The notes under the pieces are model-generated. The model saw nothing but the letters and a program-made list of their open reading frames with translations, searched no databases and was not told the origin of the DNA. A stretch of DNA of 64,000 bases. Origin: Rhodanobacter sp. 67-28 (GTDB taxonomy: Bacteria > Pseudomonadota > Gammaproteobacteria > Xanthomonadales > Rhodanobacteraceae). Location: contig MKTU01000054.1 in the NCBI GenBank assembly GCA_001898415.1, positions 19,250 through 83,249 on the forward strand. Direction: 5' to 3'. The translations under genes were made by a program, and so were the position numbers. Below, piece by piece: positions 45,415 through 52,410 of the stretch (its first letter is position 1; each line of letters starts with the position of its first letter).

Positions 45415-46236
45415 ATGAAAGCGATCCCCAAACCCCGTCCCAACGGCATCGTGCGCTTCGGCAAACGGAAGGCCAGACGCGACGACCGCAACCTGATGTT
45501 TGCCGCCCTGCTGAAGGCGCCGCCCGCGCTGCCGGCCGAATACGACTTCGACGTGGTCCACCACGGCATCCCCACGCCGATGTTCGGCAACGACCAGTAC
45601 GGCGACTGCGTGATCGCCGGCCGCGCGCACCAGACCCTGCGCTTCGAGAAGGCCGAACAGAACAAGCTGATCGCGATCAGCGACAAGGACGTGCTGCACG
45701 AATACTTCGGCGAAACCGGTGGAGCGGACAGCGGCCTGGTCGTGCTCGATTCGCTGAAGAAGTGGCGCAGCAAGGGCTGGCTCGCCGCGAAGCGGCGCTA
45801 CAGGTTCAAGGCCTTCGCGCAGATCGACCAGGGCAAGCGCAGCGAGGTCAAGCGCGCGGTGTTCATGGATATCGGCGTCGGCCTCGGCTTCAGCCTGCCC
45901 GACGCGGCGCTGACCCAGTTCTATGCCGGCAAGCCGTGGGCCGTGGTAAGCGGCAAGGCCGGCCAGCCGAACCCGCGCAACGGCCACTACGTCTACGTGC
46001 CCGGCTACACGAAGAGCGGCCCGGTCTGCGTCACCTGGGGCCGCAAGCAGCAGATGAGCTGGGCCTTCCTCGTCAAGTACTGCGACGAAGCCTACGCGGT
46101 CATCGACGCGATCGACACCGCGAAGAAGAAGCGCGGACTGGATGCGGGCAAGCTCGACGCCTTCCTCGCCGGGTTGCGCAAGACGAAGCGGGCGGCGAAG
46201 AGGGCGGCTGCGCGCACCGGAGGCGGACGTGGCTGA
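45415..46236 (+). CDS. Papain-like cysteine protein, possible second cargo
   Basis: 273 residues. NDQYGDCVIAGRAHQ places a candidate nucleophile at Cys65. NGHYVYVPGY places His191 in a papain-like position, followed by VTWGRKQQMSWAFL and YCDEAYAVID. Proteins of this GNDQYGDC type occur widely and look like a divergent papain fold. The N- and C-termini are strongly basic (PKPRPNGIVRFGKRKARR; KTKRAAKRAAARTG). It lies between structural genes and the DUF4157 gene, so it may be cargo. Protease activity is inferred only. Confidence 0.6.
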   Translation: MKAIPKPRPNGIVRFGKRKARRDDRNLMFAALLKAPPALPAEYDFDVVHHGIPTPMFGNDQYGDCVIAGRAHQTLRFEKAEQNKLIAISDKDVLHEYFGETGGADSGLVVLDSLKKWRSKGWLAAKRRYRFKAFAQIDQGKRSEVKRAVFMDIGVGLGFSLPDAALTQFYAGKPWAVVSGKAGQPNPRNGHYVYVPGYTKSGPVCVTWGRKQQMSWAFLVKYCDEAYAVIDAIDTAKKKRGLDAGKLDAFLAGLRKTKRAAKRAAARTGGGRG

Positions 46237-48364
46237 GCGCAGCGCCAGCATGGCGGCGGCGCAGGTGGCCCCGGCGGCCGCCTTCGTGCTGCAGCGGAAG
46301 TGCGGCTGTGGCCGGCATGTGCCGGGCGGCGGAACCTGCGCCGAATGCGCCCGCAAGCGCCATCCCTTGCAACGCAAGGCCGGGCCATCCCTCGCGTCCG
46401 GCACCCAGGCACCGGACGCGGTGCTGGCCGTGTTGCGTTCGCCCGGAACGCCGCTCGATCCGGCCGCCCGCCAGTACATGGAGCCGCGGTTCGGCCGCGA
46501 TTTCTCCGCGATACGCGTGCATGCCGACGACAGTGCGGCGGCTTCGGCCAGGGCCGTGGGCGCGCTGGCATACACCGTGGGGCAGCACATCGTGTTTGCC
46601 GAGGGGCAGCTCGCCCCGCGCTCCGCCGCGGGGCGCCGCCTGCTGGCGCACGAGCTGACGCATACCCTCCAGCAGGGCACGTCACCGGCGTCGTTGAGTC
46701 CCCGGCTCGCCGTCGGTGCGGTGGATTCGAGCGCCGAAATCGAGGCGGATCGCGTTGCCGACCGGGTGGCGACCGGTGCCGCCGTGCCAGCCGTACGCGC
46801 CGCGCCTTCCGCCGCCTTGCAGCGCAAGCCCGGGCCGACCCTGGTCGACGCGCCCGCTCCCACCGACGCGGAACCGGATTTCAAATCGCCGCAGATGCGA
46901 GGTGGCCGAGGGCGGGCTGCCAGCGTCGATGGCGGAAAGCGTGGCGACGACCAGGTCGTCATTCGCATCATCCGCTATCTGTGTGCCTGCGCCGGACGCA
47001 ACGTCACGCGCACGAGGGCATCCGCGCAGCTGACCCCGAATCCCGGCGTGACGCTGGAGATCTGCAGCGGCAAGGTCACCGCGCGGGTCACTGGCGACAT
47101 CGTTCCCAAGACTCTCACGACGGGTACGGCGAAGGTCGGCGTGGACGTCAACGTCGCAGGCAACGTGAATGTCGGCGTGCAGGGGCAGGTGCAGAACACC
47201 GGCAAGGAGCCGCAGGCCGGCGGTTCGGCGGATGTCCGCGTCAAGCTGCCGAACGGCGGCCAGATCGGCGGCAGCGGGGGAGTCCTGAAGGGGACGCAGA
47301 CAGGGAAAGTGGACTTGCAGGCGGGGGCCGGCTACGAAACGCCGGGTGGCACCAGGATCGGCGTTCAAGTAACCGATACGCCGGGCGGCCCCTTCACGAT
47401 CACCGGTGGCGTGGGCGGAAATCTTCCCGGCCAAACCGTCAGCGACCAGACCTGCCGCGAATGCCGCTGCCCGGTTTCCTACCAGTGCTACGAGGACATT
47501 CCACCGCGCGATGTCCAGGAGCCGGTCACCGTGGATGTCGTGCAGCGCGGCCGGTTGCGCTACTACTTCAGTCTGGACAGCGACCGCGACACGCTTGATC
47601 CGCAGTTGAAGGGAGAGTCGAAGCACACCCTCGATGAGGTAGCACAGCAGGTCGCGGCGGGAAGCCAGGTCAATTCCATCAGCGGCTATGCCTCGCCGGA
47701 AGACAACCGCGAAAAGCCCGAGCCGAACCAGAAGCTCTCGTTGTCGCGCGCACAGCGCCTGCGCGACCTGCTGGCCCAACGGCTCGGTACGCGCGTCCCG
47801 CTGCCGGCGCCGATGGCCGGCGGCGAACTGCTCGGGCGCGTGCGGACGATCGCGCCGGGCAGCAGCCTTGCCGACGCCCTGCGCGACGTGGGCTTCGGCG
47901 ATGCGGAAGACGTCACCCAGTTCCTGGTCGGCGGCGACATCCCCAACCCCCGGCTTGCCGATCAGTTCCTTGGCCTGCTCGATCGCGTCACCGACCCGGG
48001 TGAGCGGTTGAAGCTGTTCGGCGTGGCCGCCGATTCACCGGCGGCACCGAAGCTGCTGGCCGCGATCGAACAGTTCCGCAGGAACCGGGGCCGGGGGCGT
48101 CGCCCATGGGAAGGCATCTTCGGCTACCTGCGCTACGCGACCGTCGAACTCGGCACCACGCACAAGGAACAACGCATGGAGCAGCACCGGACCAGCGGCT
48201 CGCTCACCCCCATGAACGAGGCGGCCTGCAAGCCCTATTCGCGCCAGGCGGAGGACGCGGGCAAGTTCGGCCCGGCCGAGAGGGAGCCGGACAGGAATGC
48301 CGATTGTCCCCTGGGCGAACCACGCAACCAGCCGGAGACCGCAAAGCAATGCAACTACGACTGA
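46229..48364 (+). CDS. DUF4157 protein with OmpA-like C-terminus (eCIS associated)
   Basis: 711 residues from a GTG (46229) with a strong GGAGG site, overlapping the previous gene by 8 bases. The N-terminus has CGCG and CAEC Cys pairs. The DUF4157 domain (about 90-150: FGRDFSAIRVHADDSAAAS ... HELTHTLQQG) carries HELTH at 141-145. A glycine-rich repeat-like stretch (about 300-400) follows, then a Cys cluster (TCRECRCPVSYQCYED) and an OmpA-like part (ISGYASPEDNRE ... LSLSRAQRLRDLL). DUF4157 is strongly linked to eCIS and marks effectors in some of them. Function here unknown. Confidence 0.8.
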   Translation: MAERSASMAAAQVAPAAAFVLQRKCGCGRHVPGGGTCAECARKRHPLQRKAGPSLASGTQAPDAVLAVLRSPGTPLDPAARQYMEPRFGRDFSAIRVHADDSAAASARAVGALAYTVGQHIVFAEGQLAPRSAAGRRLLAHELTHTLQQGTSPASLSPRLAVGAVDSSAEIEADRVADRVATGAAVPAVRAAPSAALQRKPGPTLVDAPAPTDAEPDFKSPQMRGGRGRAASVDGGKRGDDQVVIRIIRYLCACAGRNVTRTRASAQLTPNPGVTLEICSGKVTARVTGDIVPKTLTTGTAKVGVDVNVAGNVNVGVQGQVQNTGKEPQAGGSADVRVKLPNGGQIGGSGGVLKGTQTGKVDLQAGAGYETPGGTRIGVQVTDTPGGPFTITGGVGGNLPGQTVSDQTCRECRCPVSYQCYEDIPPRDVQEPVTVDVVQRGRLRYYFSLDSDRDTLDPQLKGESKHTLDEVAQQVAAGSQVNSISGYASPEDNREKPEPNQKLSLSRAQRLRDLLAQRLGTRVPLPAPMAGGELLGRVRTIAPGSSLADALRDVGFGDAEDVTQFLVGGDIPNPRLADQFLGLLDRVTDPGERLKLFGVAADSPAAPKLLAAIEQFRRNRGRGRRPWEGIFGYLRYATVELGTTHKEQRMEQHRTSGSLTPMNEAACKPYSRQAEDAGKFGPAEREPDRNADCPLGEPRNQPETAKQCNYD

Positions 48365-48416
48365 CTCTGCATGGGCCGGGCCGGCTGGACCGCTTGCCTG
48401 GCTGCGGCGGCCAGCC

Positions 48417-49073
48417 ATGAGCACCTTCCCCGGCTCCCCGCGCATTCTCAAGGGCGGCATCGTGCTGATCGATGCGGCCAGCTCGGCGGTGTTGCGGGTG
48501 ATCGCGCTGCAGTACAACCCCGATTCGCTCACGCGCTCGCTGCAGGTGCAGGCGGTCAGCGCGGATGGCGGCGATCGTTCCGAGGTGCTGCGCCTGAAGG
48601 GGCCGCCGGTGGAGACGCTGAAGCTGGAGGCGGAGATCGACGCCACCGACCAGCTGGAATTCCCCGAGCAGAACGACGGGGTCACCGAGTCCGGCATCTT
48701 CGCCCAGCTGGCGGCGCTGGAAACCATGGTCTACCCGAGCAGCGGCCAACTGCGCGCGAACGATGTGCTGGCGCAGATCGGCACGCTGGAGATCGTGCCG
48801 ATGGAGACGCCGCTGGCGCTGTTCGTGTGGAGCAAGTCGCGCATCCTGCCGGTGCGCGTCACCGAGTTCGGCATCACCGAGGAAGCGTTCGACGCCGCGC
48901 TGAACCCGATCCGCGCCAAGGTCAGCCTGGGCTTGCGCGTGCTGTCGGTGAACGACGTGCCCTCCGGGCACAAGGCCGCCAGCCTGTTCATGAGCTACCT
49001 GCAGCAGAAGGAGCGCCTGGCCGGCGGCGCGGGCGGCCAGCTGTCCGCGCTCGGCTTGAGCGGCGTGCCGTGA
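48417..49073 (+). CDS. CIS tube/LysM-type baseplate protein (Afp7/Pvc7-like)
   Basis: 218 residues. LRVIALQYNPDSLTRSLQVQAV at the start and VVETLKLEAEIDATDQLEF-like text (here PPVETLKLEAEI) identify the contractile injection system tube-protein N-terminal family, which links tube and baseplate. The ending KAASLFMSYLQQKERLAG is typical, while the LysM part is encoded separately by the gene at 49753. Between the DUF4157 gene and this start lie 52 untranslated bases. Confidence 0.85.
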   Translation: MSTFPGSPRILKGGIVLIDAASSAVLRVIALQYNPDSLTRSLQVQAVSADGGDRSEVLRLKGPPVETLKLEAEIDATDQLEFPEQNDGVTESGIFAQLAALETMVYPSSGQLRANDVLAQIGTLEIVPMETPLALFVWSKSRILPVRVTEFGITEEAFDAALNPIRAKVSLGLRVLSVNDVPSGHKAASLFMSYLQQKERLAGGAGGQLSALGLSGVP

Positions 49074-49101
49074 ATACCCCGCGAACACATCGGAGAGCGA
49101 C

Positions 49102-49710
49102 ATGCGTATCGAGGAAATGATTGCCGCCGTACAGCAGGCCCTCGGCGTGGAGGTGGACGGCAAGGCCGGCCCGCAGACCTGGGGCGCGATCTACGCGCGG
49201 CTGGTGGACAAGAAGATCGATCAGATGAAGCCGGCCGAAGCCGTTTCGCCGGTGGACGATCGCAGCGAGAAGGTGATCGCCACGCTGCTGCCGCAGGTAC
49301 GCCCGATTGCGCGCGCCCTGGTGCAGAAGGCGGCTGCTGCGGGCATCAGCATCCGCGTGATCAGCGGCTTGCGCAGCTACGAGGAGCAGGCGGCGTTGTA
49401 TGCGCAGGGGCGCACGGCGCCGGGGAAGAAGGTGACCAACGCCCGCGCCGGCTACTCCAACCACAACTTCGGCATCGCCTTCGACATCGGCGTGTTCGAG
49501 GGCAACCGCTACCTGCCGGAGTCGCCGAAGTACAAGGCCGTCGGCGCGCTGGGCATGGACCTGGGCCTGGAGTGGGGCGGCAACTGGAAAACCATCGTCG
49601 ACCAGCCGCACTTCCAGTTGCGACCCGCCTGGGCGGCGGACGAAAGCGAACAGCAGATGTTGGCCGAGCTGCGATCCCGGAGGGATCGCGGCGAGGCGGT
49701 GTACGCCTGA
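49102..49710 (+). CDS. M15 family peptidoglycan peptidase with PG-binding N-terminus
   Basis: 202 residues. Residues 1-35 resemble a peptidoglycan-binding module (QQALGVEVDGKAGPQTWGAI). The VanY/M15 zinc site is His121 and Asp128 (SNHNFGIAFDIG) with His170 (DQPHFQL); SGLRSYEEQAALYAQGRT also fits. It likely cuts L-Ala-D-Glu or D-Ala bonds. In this cluster it may open the cell wall for the particle (release from the producer or entry to a target) or be a cargo. No signal peptide. Confidence 0.85.
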   Translation: MRIEEMIAAVQQALGVEVDGKAGPQTWGAIYARLVDKKIDQMKPAEAVSPVDDRSEKVIATLLPQVRPIARALVQKAAAAGISIRVISGLRSYEEQAALYAQGRTAPGKKVTNARAGYSNHNFGIAFDIGVFEGNRYLPESPKYKAVGALGMDLGLEWGGNWKTIVDQPHFQLRPAWAADESEQQMLAELRSRRDRGEAVYA

Positions 49711-49752
49711 CGGAACCGGGTCGATCGACACGCCCGCGACGGAGAAGCCTCC

Positions 49753-50073
49753 ATGACCTCGAATTTCCCGCCCACCAGCCGCTACGCGCTGACGCCCACG
49801 ACCAGCCTCGTGCGCGCCGACGGCAGCATGGTGACGTACCTGAAGCGCCGCTTCGTGCCGCCGCCGGAAAGCCTCGCCCTGCTGCAGTGGCATCGCGTGG
49901 TGCAGGGCGAGCGGCTGGACAACATCGCGGCGAAGTACCTGGGCGATCCCGAACAGTTCTGGCGGCTGTGCGACGCGAACCGCGCGCTGCGCCCGGACGA
50001 GCTGACCGGGACGATCGGGAAAGAGCTGCGCATCACCTTGCCCGAAGGCATCCCGGGGGTGCCGCATGCTTGA
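49753..50073 (+). CDS. LysM-domain baseplate protein
   Basis: 106 residues. WHRVVQGERLDNIAAKYLGDPEQFWRLCDANRAL is a LysM-like motif as in phage gp53/Afp7 C-terminal parts. It likely stabilises the baseplate next to the CIS tube protein. It overlaps the hub gene by 8 bases. Confidence 0.8.
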   Translation: MTSNFPPTSRYALTPTTSLVRADGSMVTYLKRRFVPPPESLALLQWHRVVQGERLDNIAAKYLGDPEQFWRLCDANRALRPDELTGTIGKELRITLPEGIPGVPHA

Positions 50074-51202
50074 AGGCGTGCACCTGACGCTGTTGGTCGG
50101 CCCGGTGGTGCCGGTGCCGGTGCCGCAGCTCGTGCTGGATGCGCTCACCCGGGTCGAGGTGAACGCGCCGGACGAGGCGGCCGGTGCGTTCACCCTGCAG
50201 TTCACGCTGAGCGTGCAGTCGCCGCTGCACACGCTGTTCCTGCTCTCGGGTGGCGGCGTGGTGCCGCTGCTGCGGGTGATCGTGGTGGTCACCGTGAACG
50301 GCATGCCGCAGGTGCTGATCGACGGCGTGGTGACCCGCACCGAAGTGGTGCCCGGCGCGGACCAGCGCCACACCACCTTGCAGGTCACCGGCGACGACCT
50401 CACCACGGTGATGACCAAGCTCGAATTCTCCGGCCTGCCCGGGGTGCCGTACCCGGCGATGCCGGCCGAGGCGATCGTGGCGCTGCTGCTGGCGAAATAC
50501 GCCTTCCTCGGCATCGTGCCGCTGGTGATCCCCAGCATCGCGATGGACGTGCCGATCCCGACCAACCGCATCCCGACCCAGCAGGGCAGCGACCTGGAGT
50601 ACATCCGCCTGCTGGCCGAGCGCGTGGGCTACGTGTTCTATCTCGATCCCGGTCCGGCGCCGGGCATGAGCATCGCGTACTGGGGGCCCAAGGTGAAGGT
50701 GGGCGTGCCGCAGCCGGCGCTGAACGCGGACATGGACGCGGCCAGCAACGTCGACGAGCTGAGCTTCAGCTACAACGGCAACGCGCGGCAGTTGCCGGTC
50801 GTCTACATCCAGAACGAGCAGACCAAGGTGCCGCTGCCGATTCCGATCCCGGATGTCGGCCCGCTGAATCCGCCGCTGGGGCTGGTCGATCCGCCGCCGC
50901 AGCAGTTCCGACCGCTGGACGAGACCGCGAAGTATTCGCCGCAGCGCGCGATGCTGCTGGGCATGGCCGAGGCGGCAAAATCGGCCGACACCGTCACCGG
51001 CCGTGGCAGCCTCGACGTGGTGCGTTACGGCCGCGTGCTGAAGTCGCGCCAGCTGGTCGGCGTGCGCGGCGTGGGGCCCGCATTCGACGGCCTGCACTAC
51101 GTCAGCCAGGTGCGTCACACGATCAGGCGCGGCGAGTACAAGCAGAGCTTCGAGCTGTCGCGCAAGGGACTGGTCTCCGCCGTGCCGCTGGTGCTGCCAT
51201 GA
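50066..51202 (+). CDS. Baseplate hub protein (gpD/VgrG N-terminal like, Afp8-type)
   Basis: 378 residues. FTLQFTLSVQSPLHTLFLL, VLIDGVVTRTEVVPG, DLTTVMTKLEF and LAERVGYVFYLDPG are features of the gpD/gp27-like hub. The C-terminal half (LSFSYNGNARQLPVVYIQN ... GLHYVSQVRHTIRRGEYKQSFELSRKG) matches the end of VgrG/gpD hubs. It forms the trimeric hub between tube and spike. The spike gene overlaps its stop by four bases, showing a split hub/spike arrangement. Confidence 0.88.
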   Translation: MLEGVHLTLLVGPVVPVPVPQLVLDALTRVEVNAPDEAAGAFTLQFTLSVQSPLHTLFLLSGGGVVPLLRVIVVVTVNGMPQVLIDGVVTRTEVVPGADQRHTTLQVTGDDLTTVMTKLEFSGLPGVPYPAMPAEAIVALLLAKYAFLGIVPLVIPSIAMDVPIPTNRIPTQQGSDLEYIRLLAERVGYVFYLDPGPAPGMSIAYWGPKVKVGVPQPALNADMDAASNVDELSFSYNGNARQLPVVYIQNEQTKVPLPIPIPDVGPLNPPLGLVDPPPQQFRPLDETAKYSPQRAMLLGMAEAAKSADTVTGRGSLDVVRYGRVLKSRQLVGVRGVGPAFDGLHYVSQVRHTIRRGEYKQSFELSRKGLVSAVPLVLP

Positions 51203-51705
51203 ACAAGTTCTTCGGCAAGTACCGCGGCACCGTGATCCAGAACGTGGACCCGGAACAGCGCGGCCGCATCCAGGCGATGGTGCCGGACGTGTCCGGGCTG
51301 ATCCCGTCGAGCTGGGCGATGCCGTGCGTGCCGATCGCCGGCAAGCAGAGCGGCGTGTACGTGGTGCCGCAGATCGGCGCCGGCGTGTGGATCGAGTTCG
51401 AACAGGGCGATCCGGATTATCCGGTATGGGTCGGCGGCTTCTGGGGCAGCGCGGCGGAAGTGCCCGCGCTGGCCTTGGCCGGCAATCCGGCCAGCCCGAG
51501 CGTGGTGCTGCAGTCGGGTCTGCAGAACACCATCTCGATCAGCGACGTGCCGGGGCCGGCCGGCGGCATCCTGATCAAGAGCGTCACCGGCGCGATGATC
51601 ATGGTCAACGAGGTCGGCATCACGATCTCCAACGGCCAGGGCGCCACCATCGTGCTCGCGGGGCCGACGGTGACGGTGAACAACGGCGCATTGGTTGTGA
51701 CCTAG
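51199..51705 (+). CDS. Baseplate spike protein (gpV/gp5-like OB fold)
   Basis: 168 residues. FFGKYRGTVIQNVDPEQRGRIQAMVPDV and PQIGAGVWIEFEQGDPDYPVWVGGFWGS are the conserved OB-fold of phage baseplate assembly protein V. The C-terminal beta-rich part (GILIKSVTGAMIMVNEVGITISNGQGATIVL) forms the needle-like spike shaft. It carries the membrane-piercing tip together with the next gene. Confidence 0.92.
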   Translation: MNKFFGKYRGTVIQNVDPEQRGRIQAMVPDVSGLIPSSWAMPCVPIAGKQSGVYVVPQIGAGVWIEFEQGDPDYPVWVGGFWGSAAEVPALALAGNPASPSVVLQSGLQNTISISDVPGPAGGILIKSVTGAMIMVNEVGITISNGQGATIVLAGPTVTVNNGALVVT

Positions 51706-51716
51706 GGAGATGCGCG

Positions 51717-52040
51717 ATGCCGGGCTTCCTCATCCATGTCGGCGCCAGCGTGCTCTGCTCGCACGGCGGCCAGGCGCAGGCCACCGCACCGAATCCGCGC
51801 GTCACCGTCAGCGGCCAGCCCAGCGTGACGATGCCGGCGCCGTGGCTGGTTGCCGGCTGCGCGCTGCCGCCACCACCGGCGGCGAACGGGCCATGCGTCA
51901 GCGCGCAGTTCGTCACCGCCGCCACCCGTGTCGCTTCCAACGGACAGCCGCTGCTGCTCATCGACAGCCAGGCGATCTGCGCGCCGACCGGCACGCCGCT
52001 GCTGATCGTCGCCAGCCAGACGCGCGTCACCGCGATGTGA
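51717..52040 (+). CDS. PAAR-like spike tip protein
   Basis: 107 residues. It contains MPGFLIHVGASVLCSHGGQAQATAPNPRV with CSH and GPC motifs that could bind the metal of the tip, and SGQPSVTMPAPWLVAGC in place of the classic PAAR motif. It sits directly behind the spike gene as expected for the sharpened tip. There are 11 bases between the spike stop and this ATG. Confidence 0.75.
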   Translation: MPGFLIHVGASVLCSHGGQAQATAPNPRVTVSGQPSVTMPAPWLVAGCALPPPPAANGPCVSAQFVTAATRVASNGQPLLLIDSQAICAPTGTPLLIVASQTRVTAM

Positions 52041-52047
52041 GGACGCC

Positions 52048-52410
52048 ATGATGAATATGGACTACCCATTCCATTTCGACCCGCGCGGCCGCGTCGCGGA
52101 AACCGGCGACGACGAACACGTGCGCGACATGATCGAGCAGCTGCTGTTCACCAGTCCGGGCGAGCGGGTGAACCGGCCCGACTTCGGCAGCGGTCTGCTG
52201 CAACTGGTGTTCGCGCCGAACAGCCCGGAGCTGGCCGCCGCGCTGCAGTTCACCCTGCAGGCGGCGCTGCAGCGCTGGTTGGGCGACGTGATCGACGTGG
52301 GCAAGCTCGAAGTCAGCAGCGAGGACGCCACCTTGCGCGTCGACCTCAGCTACACCGTGCGCGCCAGCGGCGACACGCGCAGCGACAGCTTCGTGCGGAG
52401 CCTGCCATGA
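52048..52410 (+). CDS. Baseplate wedge protein gp25/GPW family (Afp9-like)
   Basis: 120 residues. HVRDMIEQLLFTSPGERVNRPDFGSGLLQLVFAPN is the clear gp25/GPW signature. It forms the inner wedge that triggers sheath contraction. It overlaps the next gene by four bases (ATGA). Confidence 0.94.
   Translation: MMNMDYPFHFDPRGRVAETGDDEHVRDMIEQLLFTSPGERVNRPDFGSGLLQLVFAPNSPELAAALQFTLQAALQRWLGDVIDVGKLEVSSEDATLRVDLSYTVRASGDTRSDSFVRSLP

Noticed and set aside
46649..46663. HELTH in the DUF4157 protein as proof of protease activity
   Set aside because: The motif is part of the DUF4157 family pattern, but a third zinc ligand was not identified, so activity is not claimed.
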